Below, piece by piece: positions 39,740 to 47,392 of a stretch of 60,230 nucleotides of DNA; the stretch's first letter is position 1, and every line of letters begins with the position of its first letter. Origin of the DNA: Rhodocyclales bacterium (GTDB lineage Bacteria; Pseudomonadota; Gammaproteobacteria; Burkholderiales; Rhodocyclaceae); assembly GCA_016214145.1 (NCBI GenBank), contig JACRPA010000007.1:1-60230 (forward strand), given 5' to 3'. A model generated the notes under the pieces. The model saw only the letters and a program-made list of their open reading frames with translations, did not search any database and was not told the DNA's origin. The translations under genes and the position numbers were made by a program.

Positions 39740-39994
39740 ATGCGCGTCACCTTCAAGCTCTACGCCATGTTGTCCGACTACCTGCCGGACGAGGCGCGCA
39801 AGACGAATTCATTGACGATCGACGTTCCGCCCAGCCATACGGTCGGGCAGATGATCGACGAATTCAACCTGCCGCCAAAGCTGGTGCACCTCGTCCTGGT
39901 CAACGGCAATTTCATCCCGCCGGCCGAGCGGGCGGGGCACGCCCTCGCCGAGGACGACGTGCTGGCCATCTGGCCGCCGATCGCGGGTGGCTGA
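39740..39994 (+). CDS. MoaD/ThiS-family sulfur carrier protein
   Basis: An 84-residue ubiquitin-like protein ending in Gly-Gly (WPPIAGG), the site that is adenylated and thiocarboxylated. MoaD-type proteins donate sulfur for the dithiolene of the pterin cofactor; in an aor cluster this one probably serves the tungsten-pterin cofactor. The start follows aorC by 18 nt, and it overlaps the next gene by 8 nt. Assignment to MoaD rather than ThiS rests on context. Confidence 0.85.
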   Translation: MRVTFKLYAMLSDYLPDEARKTNSLTIDVPPSHTVGQMIDEFNLPPKLVHLVLVNGNFIPPAERAGHALAEDDVLAIWPPIAGG

Positions 39995-40286
39995 CTTTGT
40001 GGTTGCCCGCGACTGCGAGATGACCATCTCGCAGCCGGAGTTCCTGCGCCTGCTGCCGGCCGCCGTCGCCGGCGCCCCTTTCGATGTTTCAGGCGGCGTC
40101 TTCTCCTCCCATTGCCATGGCCAGCGCGGCTGGCGCATTGCGCTGACGCCGTTGCCGGATCTCACGCACGGCCTGATCCGTCTCGAGCGGCAGCGCGTGG
40201 TGTTTGCCTTCCACGGCTATGCCACCGATGAAATCGCCGCCTTCTTTCGCCGCTTCGACTTGTATTTCGCCCGGGGCGGCGGCTGA
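39987..40286 (+). CDS. Small protein of unknown function linked to aor
   Basis: A 99-residue protein starting at a GTG within the MoaD-like gene. I recognise no named domain. It carries EMTISQPEFLRLLPAAVAG and a His-rich loop (SSHCHGQRGW), and ends with DEIAAFFRRFDLYFARGGG. There is no signal peptide or membrane helix. Its overlap with the MoaD-like gene suggests a role in making or inserting the cofactor of AOR; this is inference from context. The SRP RNA gene follows directly. Confidence 0.72.
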   Translation: MADFVVARDCEMTISQPEFLRLLPAAVAGAPFDVSGGVFSSHCHGQRGWRIALTPLPDLTHGLIRLERQRVVFAFHGYATDEIAAFFRRFDLYFARGGG

Positions 40287-40293
40287 ACTGCGG

Positions 40294-40299
40294 TAAAAT
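40294..40299 (+). promoter_or_regulatory. Predicted -10 element of the SRP RNA gene
   Basis: TAAAAT lies five bases before the start of the SRP RNA helix. No good -35 match is seen at the right distance. Confidence 0.5.
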
Positions 40300-40304
40300 G
40301 CGTT

Positions 40305-40404
40305 GCGGCGGGTCTCCCCGCATTGCAGGGTGGTGAATCTGGTCAGGTCCGGAAGGAAGCAGCCACAGCCATTGTCTGCAAGTGCCGGGGGTCAGGCTCG
40401 CCGC
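40305..40404 (+). ncRNA. ffs: Signal recognition particle RNA (4.5S type)
   Basis: The strictly conserved core GGTCAGGTCCGGAAGGAAGC lies in a long hairpin whose outer arms GCGGCG and CGCCGC pair. It binds Ffh to target nascent membrane proteins. It lies just before dnaX, a common place in betaproteobacteria. Ends are set from the outer helix. Confidence 0.94.
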
Positions 40405-40437
40405 CCAGCCTTACTCAGCGCGAAGCGCCACAAAGTT

Positions 40438-40482
40438 CCCCTCTCCCCTTGCGGGAGAGGGGCTAGGGGAGAGGGGGAAACT
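40438..40482. repeat. GC-rich palindromic repeat upstream of dnaX
   Basis: CCCCTCTCCC (40438) pairs with GGGAGAGGGG (40453), followed by TAGGGGAGAGGGGG. A close copy lies inside the secretion ATPase gene at 47867. This is a widely dispersed bacterial palindromic repeat type. Confidence 0.8.
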
Positions 40483-40509
40483 GCCCTTCGGCCCCAATCT
40501 CTCGTCTGA

Positions 40510-40515
40510 TAAAAT
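40510..40515 (+). promoter_or_regulatory. Predicted -10 element before dnaX
   Basis: TAAAAT lies seven bases before the dnaX ATG. If it is used, the transcript would be almost leaderless; otherwise dnaX is read from farther upstream. Confidence 0.3.
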
Positions 40516-40521
40516 TCACCC

Positions 40522-42120
40522 ATGAGCTACCAGGTTCTCGCGCGCAAGTGGCGGCCGAAGTCTTTTGAGACGCTGGTCGGGCAGGAGCACGTCGTGCGCG
40601 CCCTGACCCACGCGCTGGATCAGCAGCGCCTGCACCATGCCTACCTCTTCACCGGCACGCGCGGCGTCGGCAAGACGACCATCGCGCGGATCATGGCCAA
40701 GGCGCTCAACTGCGAGACCGGCATCACCTCGACCCCCTGCGGCGCCTGCAGTTCCTGCCAGGAGATTGACGCCGGGCGCTTCATCGATCTCATCGAGGTG
40801 GATGCGGCCACCAACACCAAGGTCGACGAGATGCGCCAGTTGCTGGAGAACGCCACCTATACCCCGACACGCGGCCGCTTCAAGGTGTATGTCATCGACG
40901 AAGTGCATATGCTGTCCACCTCGGCCTTCAACGCCATGCTGAAGACGCTGGAGGAGCCGCCCGAGCACATCAAGTTCATCCTCGCCACCACCGACCCGCA
41001 GAAGATCCCGGTGACGGTGCTCTCGCGCTGCCTGCAGTTCAACCTCAAGCAGATGCCGCAAGGCCACATCGTCGAGCACCTCGCGCGCATCCTCGAGGCC
41101 GAGCAGGTGCCCTTCGAGCCGGCCGCCCTGCGCCACATCGCCAAGGGCGCCGCCGGCAGCATGCGCGACGCCCTCTCGCTGCTCGACCAGGCCATCGCCC
41201 ACGGCGCCGGCCGCATCGAGGAGGCCGGCGTGCGCGACATGCTCGGCACGGTGGGGGAGGACCACCTCTTCGCGCTGCTCGATGCGCTCGCCGCGCGCGA
41301 CGTGCAGGCCATGCTCGCCGTCGCCGGCGAGATGGATGCGCGCAGCCTGTCCTTCGATTCCGCCCTGCAGGAACTGGCCACCCAGCTTCACCGCATTGCC
41401 CTCGTGCAGTTCGCTCCCGAGGCCATCGTGGACGAAGCCGAGCGCACGCGCCTGGCCGGCTATGCGCAGCACCTCGACGCCGAATTCCTCCAGCTCTGCT
41501 ACCAGATCGCCATCAACGGGCGCAGCGACCTGGCGCTGGCGCCGGACGAATACTCCGGCTTCCTCATGACGCTGCTGCGCCTGGTCGCCTTCAATCCGGA
41601 AACCCCGCCGGCGCTCGGCGCCGGCACGCCGGTTGAACCGGCGACGCGTCCGGTTGCGCCGCCGGCGGCGAAAGCCGCGCCCGCCACGCCGCCAGCGGCG
41701 CCTGCCGCTGCGCCCAAAGCCGCCGCCGCACCGGCGCCCGCGAACGGCGACTGGCACGGCCTGCTGGAGAGCCTCAAACTCGGCGGCATGGTGCGCGAAC
41801 TGGCCCACCACTGCGAACTGGCGGAGCGGACCGAGGGCGCCATCAAGCTGCGCCTGAACCCGGCGCACAAGTCGCTGCTCATGAACAAGGCGACGCAGGA
41901 CAAGCTGCAGGCCGCCCTGGCCGCACATTTCGGCAAGCCCCTCCGGCTCGCCATCGAGATCGGCGACCTGTCGAGCGAGACGCCGGCGCAGCGCGCCGAG
42001 AACGCGCGATCCGAGCGGCAGAACCGCGCCATCGAGTCGCTCGAGCAGGACACCTTCGTGCGCGACATGATCGAGACCTTCGACGCCACGATCAACGAAC
42101 AATCCATCAAGCCTCTTTAA
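40522..42120 (+). CDS. dnaX: DNA polymerase III subunits gamma and tau
   Basis: Clamp-loader ATPase subunit. Landmarks are Walker A ([14 protein letters not shown]), the zinc-binding cysteines ([17 protein letters not shown]), the DEVHMLS Walker B box and the SRC arginine motif ([13 protein letters not shown]). After a Pro/Ala-rich linker (residues about 365-410) comes the tau-specific C-terminus, which binds the polymerase. The 532 residues are near the shorter end for tau. I did not find an obvious A-rich slippery site for a frameshifted gamma form. Confidence 0.97.
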   Translation: MSYQVLARKWRPKSFETLVGQEHVVRALTHALDQQRLHHAYLFTGTRGVGKTTIARIMAKALNCETGITSTPCGACSSCQEIDAGRFIDLIEVDAATNTKVDEMRQLLENATYTPTRGRFKVYVIDEVHMLSTSAFNAMLKTLEEPPEHIKFILATTDPQKIPVTVLSRCLQFNLKQMPQGHIVEHLARILEAEQVPFEPAALRHIAKGAAGSMRDALSLLDQAIAHGAGRIEEAGVRDMLGTVGEDHLFALLDALAARDVQAMLAVAGEMDARSLSFDSALQELATQLHRIALVQFAPEAIVDEAERTRLAGYAQHLDAEFLQLCYQIAINGRSDLALAPDEYSGFLMTLLRLVAFNPETPPALGAGTPVEPATRPVAPPAAKAAPATPPAAPAAAPKAAAAPAPANGDWHGLLESLKLGGMVRELAHHCELAERTEGAIKLRLNPAHKSLLMNKATQDKLQAALAAHFGKPLRLAIEIGDLSSETPAQRAENARSERQNRAIESLEQDTFVRDMIETFDATINEQSIKPL

Positions 42121-42133
42121 CGGAGATCTGGAA

Positions 42134-42460
42134 ATGATGAAAGGCGGACTCGCCGGCCTGATGAAGCAGGCCCAGCAGATGCAGGAAAACATGAAGAAGG
42201 CGCAGGAGCAGCTGGCGACCATCGAGGTCGAGGGCCAGTCCGGCGCCGGCCTGGTCAAGGTGGTCATGACCTGCAAGCACGATGTGCGCCGGATCAGCAT
42301 CGACCCCTCCCTGCTGGCCGACGACAAGGACATGCTGGAAGACCTCGTCGCCGCCGCTGTAAACGATGCCGTGCGCCGCGTCGAGGCCACGGTGCAGGAG
42401 AAGATGAGCGGCTTCTCCGCCGGGCTCAACCTGCCACCGGGGATGAAGCTGCCTTTTTGA
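42134..42460 (+). CDS. YbaB/EbfC nucleoid-associated protein
   Basis: A 108-residue DNA-binding protein of the YbaB family, between dnaX and recR as in most bacteria. It has [20 protein letters not shown], the [20 protein letters not shown] core and a C-terminal amphipathic helix. It may help with recombination or nucleoid structure. Confidence 0.96.
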   Translation: MMKGGLAGLMKQAQQMQENMKKAQEQLATIEVEGQSGAGLVKVVMTCKHDVRRISIDPSLLADDKDMLEDLVAAAVNDAVRRVEATVQEKMSGFSAGLNLPPGMKLPF

Positions 42461-42464
42461 TTGC

Positions 42465-42506
42465 AGGTCGGCCTTCAGGCCGACATGTCGGGCTGAAGGC
42501 CGACCT
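42465..42506. repeat. REP-like inverted repeat between ybaB and recR
   Basis: AGGTCGGCCTTCAG (42465-42478) and CTGAAGGCCGACCT (42493-42506) are perfect 14-base arms around a 14-base loop. It lies 5 nt after the ybaB stop and 6 nt before the recR ATG, filling almost the whole intergenic space. Confidence 0.8.
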
Positions 42507-42511
42507 ACGAC

Positions 42512-43108
42512 ATGACCACCCCCTCCGCCCTCGAAGAACTTATAGAGGCCCTGCGCTGCCTGCCCGGGGTGGGCCCCAAGTCGGCGCAGCGCATGGCCTA
42601 CCACCTGCTGCAGCGCGACCAGAAGGGCGCCCAGCGCCTGGCCCGGGCCCTGGAGCATGCCGTGGAGGTGCTGCGCCACTGCAGCCGCTGCAACGCCTTC
42701 AGCGAGAACGATATCTGCGAGCGCTGCGCCTCGCCGCGGCGCGACGCCTCCCTGCTGTGCGTGGTCGAGATGCCGGCCGACCTCAACATGATGGAGCAGA
42801 CCCACGCCTTCCAGGGCATGTACTACGTGCTGATGGGCCACCTCTCGCCGCTCGACGGCATCGGGCCGAAGGAACTGCACCTCGAACGCCTGCTCGCGCG
42901 CGCCTGCGACGGCATGGTGAAGGAGGTGATCCTTGCCACCAACTTCACCAATGAGGGCGAGGCCACCGCCCATTATCTCGGCGAGATGCTGCGGGCGCGC
43001 AACCTGAAGGTCTCGCGCATCGCCCGCGGCCTGCCGGTCGGCGGAGAAATCGAGCATACCGACGCCGGCACCATCGCCCAGGCCCTGATCGAGCGCCGTC
43101 CGCTCTGA
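42512..43108 (+). CDS. recR: Recombination mediator RecR
   Basis: RecR works with RecO and RecF to load RecA on gapped DNA. The 198 residues contain the helix-hairpin-helix ([20 protein letters not shown]), the four-cysteine zinc finger ([16 protein letters not shown]) and the Toprim domain ([15 protein letters not shown]). The C-terminus ([21 protein letters not shown]) is conserved. The REP-like element stands right before the start and covers the region for a ribosome-binding site. Confidence 0.97.
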   Translation: MTTPSALEELIEALRCLPGVGPKSAQRMAYHLLQRDQKGAQRLARALEHAVEVLRHCSRCNAFSENDICERCASPRRDASLLCVVEMPADLNMMEQTHAFQGMYYVLMGHLSPLDGIGPKELHLERLLARACDGMVKEVILATNFTNEGEATAHYLGEMLRARNLKVSRIARGLPVGGEIEHTDAGTIAQALIERRPL

Positions 43109-43258
43109 TTGTTGCCCAAGTCCTTGCCCGGACGGGGTTTTCCCGTGGCGAGGCGGATCCGGGACGAACGGGGGCGGTCCTTGCATGGCCATCGGCCGGA
43201 AACCCAGTCCTGGCGCGGCTTTCCGCGGTTTTGCTTCCAATTCCCATTGATTTTTCTG

Positions 43259-43264
43259 TATAAT
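43259..43264 (+). promoter_or_regulatory. Predicted -10 element of the petABC operon
   Basis: TATAAT lies 43 nt before the petA ATG, in an AT-richer patch after recR. A weak -35 (TTCCAA) lies 18 bases upstream. Confidence 0.5.
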
Positions 43265-43307
43265 CCTGCGGTTTTTAGCTCCGCATTCTTCAGCAGAGAT
43301 CAAGGCC

Positions 43308-43904
43308 ATGAGCAGCAGTGACAAGAAAGTGGATTGCAGCCGGCGAAACCTGGTTTTCGCCACTGCGGCCGTGGGCGGTGTCGCTACCGTCGCGACGGCG
43401 GTGCCCTTTCTGGCGAGCATGGCGCCCTCCGAGCGCGCCAAGGCGGCCGGCGCCCCGGTCGAAGCCGACATCAGCAAGCTCGCCCCGGGCGAGATGATGC
43501 GCGTCGAGTGGCAGGGCCAGCCGGTGTGGATCGTCCATCGCACCAAGGAAATGATCGAATCGCTGAAAAAGATCAACGACCAGGTCGCCGATCCCGCGTC
43601 CAAGCGCCCCAACCAGCCGTCCTACGCCAAGGGCGAGGAACGCTCGATCAAGCCGGAATACCTTGTTGTCGTCGGCATCTGCTCCCACCTCGGCTGCTCG
43701 CCCACCGACAAGTTCCAGAAGGGCGCCGAGTCCGGCATCGCCGCCGACTGGCCGGGCGGCTTCCTCTGCCCCTGCCACGGTTCGACCTTCGACCTGTCCG
43801 GCCGCGTATACAAGGGCAAGCCGGCGCCGGATAACCTGAGAGTGCCGCCGCATTACTACATGTCCGATTCGCGCATCCTGATCGGCGAAGACAAGAAGGC
43901 ATAA
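43308..43904 (+). CDS. petA: Ubiquinol-cytochrome c reductase Rieske iron-sulfur subunit
   Basis: Rieske [2Fe-2S] subunit of the cytochrome bc1 complex, 198 residues. The N-terminus has a twin-arginine type signal/anchor (SRRNLVFATAAVGGVATVAT) that stays as a membrane helix. The cluster ligands are in ICSHLGCSP and CPCHGSTFD. It takes the first electron from ubiquinol at the Qo site. Confidence 0.97.
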   Translation: MSSSDKKVDCSRRNLVFATAAVGGVATVATAVPFLASMAPSERAKAAGAPVEADISKLAPGEMMRVEWQGQPVWIVHRTKEMIESLKKINDQVADPASKRPNQPSYAKGEERSIKPEYLVVVGICSHLGCSPTDKFQKGAESGIAADWPGGFLCPCHGSTFDLSGRVYKGKPAPDNLRVPPHYYMSDSRILIGEDKKA

Positions 43905-43917
43905 GGGAACGCACGGC

Positions 43918-45240
43918 ATGGCGAGCAGCAACTACGAAAAAATCAAGTCCGACGGCTCCCTGCTGGGCAATGTCATGGAGTGGGTCGACGCCCGCTTCCC
44001 GCTGACCGAGAACTGGAAGGGCCACCTGTCGGAGTACTACGCGCCGAAGAACTTCAACTTCTGGTACTTCTTCGGCTCGCTCGCCCTGCTGGTGCTGGTG
44101 ATGCAGATCGTCACCGGCATCTTCCTGACGATGCACTACAAGCCGGACGCCTCGCTCAACGCCGCCGGCGTGCCGGTGGCCTTCGCCAGCGTCGAGTACA
44201 TCATGCGCGATGTGCCCTGGGGCTGGCTGATCCGCTACCTGCACTCCACCGGCGCCTCGGCCTTCTTCATCGTGGTCTACCTGCACATGTTCCGCGCCAT
44301 GCTCTACGGCTCCTACCGCAAGCCGCGCGAGCTGCTGTGGATCTTCGGCGTGGCCATCTACCTGTGCCTGATGGCGGAAGCCTTCGCCGGCTACCTGCTG
44401 CCCTGGGGCCAGATGTCCTTCTGGGGCGCCCAGGTGATTCTCAGCCTGTTCTCCGCCATCCCGCTGGTCGGCAACGACCTCGCCACCTGGATCCGCGGCG
44501 ACTACGTCATCGCCGACGCCACGCTGAACCGCATGTTCGCCTTCCACGTCATCGCCATCCCGCTGGCGCTGCTCGGCCTCGTCGCCGCGCACATCCTGGC
44601 GCTGCACGAAGTCGGCTCGAACAACCCGGACGGCATCGAGATCAAGAAGCACAAGGACCCGAAGACCGGCATTCCGCTCGACGGCATTCCCTTCCACCCG
44701 TATTACACGGTGAAGGACATCGTCGGCACGGTGGTGTTCCTGATGGTCTTCTCCATCATCGTCTTCTTCGCGCCGGAGCTGGGCGGCTATTTCCTCGAGT
44801 ACAACAACTTCATCCCGGCCGATCCGCTGCAGACGCCGCCGCACATCGCCCCGGTGTGGTACTTCACGCCGTTCTACTCGATCCTGCGCGCCAACACGGT
44901 GAACTTCTTCTGGATCGTCGACGCCAAGCTGTGGGGCGTGATCTTCATGGGCCTCGGCGTCATGATCCTGTTCTTCCTGCCCTGGCTGGATCGCAGCCCG
45001 GCGAAATCGATCCGCTACCGCGGCCCGATCTATAAATCAGCGCTGGCTATTTTCGTGTTTGCCTTTCTTATCCTGGGTTTCCTTGGCACGCAGCCTCCAG
45101 AGTATGCGTTTTTTGGAGTCATCCCAGGTGCGCCAATTGCGCAGGTCTGCACGGTCATCTACTTCCTGTTCTTCCTGCTCATGCCCTGGTACTCCCGCAT
45201 CGACAAGTGCAAGCCGGAGCCGGATAGGGTGACTCGATGA
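43918..45240 (+). CDS. petB: Cytochrome b of the bc1 complex
   Basis: Integral membrane subunit with two b hemes, 440 residues, of the long proteobacterial type joining the b6 and subunit IV parts. Seen: WGWLIRYLHSTGASAFFIVVY and YLHMFRAMLYGSYRKPRE with heme His, LPWGQMSFWGAQVI, and PEWY-like PVWYFTPFYSILR at the Qo site. Positions 45023-45158 (near residues 370-413) use many A/T-ending codons, unlike the rest of the gene, which is strongly GC3-rich. The stop overlaps petC by 4 nt. Confidence 0.97.
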   Translation: MASSNYEKIKSDGSLLGNVMEWVDARFPLTENWKGHLSEYYAPKNFNFWYFFGSLALLVLVMQIVTGIFLTMHYKPDASLNAAGVPVAFASVEYIMRDVPWGWLIRYLHSTGASAFFIVVYLHMFRAMLYGSYRKPRELLWIFGVAIYLCLMAEAFAGYLLPWGQMSFWGAQVILSLFSAIPLVGNDLATWIRGDYVIADATLNRMFAFHVIAIPLALLGLVAAHILALHEVGSNNPDGIEIKKHKDPKTGIPLDGIPFHPYYTVKDIVGTVVFLMVFSIIVFFAPELGGYFLEYNNFIPADPLQTPPHIAPVWYFTPFYSILRANTVNFFWIVDAKLWGVIFMGLGVMILFFLPWLDRSPAKSIRYRGPIYKSALAIFVFAFLILGFLGTQPPEYAFFGVIPGAPIAQVCTVIYFLFFLLMPWYSRIDKCKPEPDRVTR

Positions 45241-45959
45241 GCGCCGCCATGCTCAGGAAAATCCTCATTGCGCTGCTCTTCGCGCCGCTCGCCGCCCTCG
45301 CCAGCGGGGGCCTCAAGCTCGACCGCGCGCCCGACCGCACCACCGACAAGGCGGCCCTGCAGAACGGCGCCAAGCTGTTCATCAACAACTGCCTGAACTG
45401 CCACGGCGCCAGCTTCGTCCGCTACAACCGCCTCAGGGACATCGGCCTGACCGAACAGCAGATCCGGGACAACCTGATGTTCACCGCCGACAAGATCGGC
45501 GAGCCGATGGGCATCTCGATGCCGCGCAAGGATGCCAAGGAATACTTCGGCGCCTGGCCGCCCGACCTGTCGCTGATCGCCCGCGCGCGCGCCTCCGAGT
45601 CCGGCAGCGGCGCCGACTGGCTGTACACCTACCTGCGCGGCTTCTACCGCGACGAAAAGCGGCCGACCGGCTGGAACAACGTCGCCTTCGACAGCGTCGG
45701 CATGCCCCACGTGCTGTGGGAGCTGCAGGGCGAGCAGGTGATGGGCGCCGACCACAAGCTGACGCTGGCCAAGCCCGGCAAGCTATCGCCCAGGGAATAC
45801 GACGCCGCCGTCGGCGACCTCGTCGCCTTCATGGTCTGGATGGCCGAGCCGCAGGCGGAATTCCGCAAGAAGATCGGCATTGCCGTGCTGTTGTTCCTCG
45901 GCGTGTTCTTCGTTATCGCCTATGCGATGAAGCGCGCGTTCTGGAAAGACATCCACTAA
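45237..45959 (+). CDS. petC: Cytochrome c1 of the bc1 complex
   Basis: Periplasmic c-type heme subunit anchored by a C-terminal helix (KIGIAVLLFLGVFFVIAYAM), 240 residues. A Sec signal peptide (KILIALLFAPLAALA) precedes the heme motif CLNCHG, and the axial Met lies in the later MPHVLWELQGEQVMG region. Start at 45237 overlaps petB; an in-frame ATG at 45249 is the alternative. It delivers electrons to soluble cytochrome c. Confidence 0.95.
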   Translation: MSAAMLRKILIALLFAPLAALASGGLKLDRAPDRTTDKAALQNGAKLFINNCLNCHGASFVRYNRLRDIGLTEQQIRDNLMFTADKIGEPMGISMPRKDAKEYFGAWPPDLSLIARARASESGSGADWLYTYLRGFYRDEKRPTGWNNVAFDSVGMPHVLWELQGEQVMGADHKLTLAKPGKLSPREYDAAVGDLVAFMVWMAEPQAEFRKKIGIAVLLFLGVFFVIAYAMKRAFWKDIH

Positions 45960-46065
45960 CCCACTGCAAGGACAAGCCATGCAGTTCCTCGGACATCGTG
46001 ACTACAACTCGCCCCGCGTTCGCCGCGTGGTGCGCGATGCCGACTATTCCTGGAGCGGGAATACC

Positions 46066-46662
46066 ATGATGACATTGTATTCGGGCACGACCTGCCCGTT
46101 CAGCCACCGCTGCCGGATCGTCCTCTACGAGAAGGGGATGGACTTCCAGGTGATCGATGTCGACCTCTTCAACAAGCCGGAGGACATCGCGGTCATCAAC
46201 CCCTACAACCGCGTGCCCGTGCTGGTCGACCGCGACCTCGTGCTCTACGAGGCCAACATCATCAACGAGTACATCGACGAGCGCTTCCCGCATCCGCAGC
46301 TGATGCCGCCGGACCCGATCATGCGCGCCCGCGCCCGCCAGCTCCTGTTCACCTTCGAGCAGGAACTGTTCACCCACATCGAGGCGCTGGAAAAGAACCT
46401 GAAGGCCGCCGAGAAGGCCCGCATGCACGTGCGCGACCGCCTCTCCGAGCTGGCGCCGGTGTTCAACAAGCAGAAGTTCATGCTGGGCGACGAGTTCTCC
46501 ATGCTCGACGTGGCCATCGCGCCGCTGCTGTGGCGCCTCGATCACTACGGCATCGAGCTGTCGAAGACCGCCGTGCCGCTGATGAAATACGCCGAGCGCA
46601 TTTTCAGCCGGCAGGGCTTCATCGACGCCCTGACCCCCTCCGAAAAGGTCATGCGGCGATAG
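46066..46662 (+). CDS. sspA: Stringent starvation protein A
   Basis: RNA-polymerase-associated protein of the glutathione S-transferase fold, 198 residues. It has the GST-like N-terminus MMTLYSGTTCPFSHRCRIVL, NPYNRVPVLVDRDLVLYEA and NIINEYIDERFPHP. The start at 46066 matches the family; the frame is open from 45979 but adds a non-conserved stretch. It follows petABC, as in many betaproteobacteria, and precedes sspB. Confidence 0.95.
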   Translation: MMTLYSGTTCPFSHRCRIVLYEKGMDFQVIDVDLFNKPEDIAVINPYNRVPVLVDRDLVLYEANIINEYIDERFPHPQLMPPDPIMRARARQLLFTFEQELFTHIEALEKNLKAAEKARMHVRDRLSELAPVFNKQKFMLGDEFSMLDVAIAPLLWRLDHYGIELSKTAVPLMKYAERIFSRQGFIDALTPSEKVMRR

Positions 46663-46700
46663 GATCGACGCGCCGGGACGGCGCGTTTCCCGCGGTTTTC

Positions 46701-47111
46701 ATGGCCTCCGTCGAATCCACCAAGCCCTACCTCCTGCGCGCCCTCTACGAGTGGTGCGCCGACCAGGGCTTCACCCCCTACATCTCCGTGCAGGTCGACG
46801 CCCACACCCTGGTGCCGCGCCAGTACGTGCGCGACGGCCAGATCGTCCTCAACCTCGGCGCCGAGGCCGTGCAGAACCTGCACATGGGCAACGACCTCAT
46901 CACCTGCCAGGCCCGCTTCGACGGCGCCGCGCAGTCGCTCTCCATCCCCGTCGGCAACGTCGCCGCCATCTACGCCCGCGAGAACGGGCAGGGCATGGCC
47001 TTCGAAGTCGGCGAGCCTGCCGCCGCGACAGAAGAAGTCGCGCCCGAAGCGCCCGAACCCCCGCCCACCAGCGAAGGCCCGACCCGGCCGCACCTCACCC
47101 GCGTCAAGTAA
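46701..47111 (+). CDS. sspB: ClpXP protease specificity-enhancing factor SspB
   Basis: Adaptor that delivers ssrA-tagged proteins to ClpXP. The 136 residues have STKPYLLRALYEWCADQGF, TPYISVQVDAHTLVP and the fold core QNLHMGNDLITCQARF, then an acidic/Pro linker. The C-terminal TRPHLTRVK is the ClpX-docking tail. The start at 46701 gives the family N-terminus. Confidence 0.96.
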   Translation: MASVESTKPYLLRALYEWCADQGFTPYISVQVDAHTLVPRQYVRDGQIVLNLGAEAVQNLHMGNDLITCQARFDGAAQSLSIPVGNVAAIYARENGQGMAFEVGEPAAATEEVAPEAPEPPPTSEGPTRPHLTRVK

Positions 47112-47392
47112 TGCCCGCCGGCCGGCGCCGTCGGCGCGCGGTTTTCCTGCAGCGCCACAAAATGAAACATAAACAGGCATATGGCTGACACCCAATATGT
47201 CGATAGTTATACTCGATGGATGAAATGCCAATTAAAACAAGGTGAAATAACAAATCTCAAGCATCTCCCCGATCCCGATAAAAACGAAATACCGTGAAGT
47301 AATTCACGCTTTCCGGGAATGGAATCGTGCTCTAATCGCCCATTCATTCATCATCAAGACCGGCCCGAGCCGGCGTATCGGGGGAGGGGCAG
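47112..47392. other. AT-richer spacer at the edge of the accessory region
   Basis: Between sspB and the secretion ATPase gene lie 281 bases without a recognisable gene. Bases 47160-47340 are clearly AT-richer than the surroundings. They probably contain the promoter of the following gene. I see no integrase, tRNA end or direct repeat that would define an attachment site. Confidence 0.6.

Noticed and set aside
40516..42429. 637-codon open frame antisense to dnaX and ybaB
   Set aside because: Shadow of dnaX codon bias, spans the gap between two genes without a break, no domain seen.
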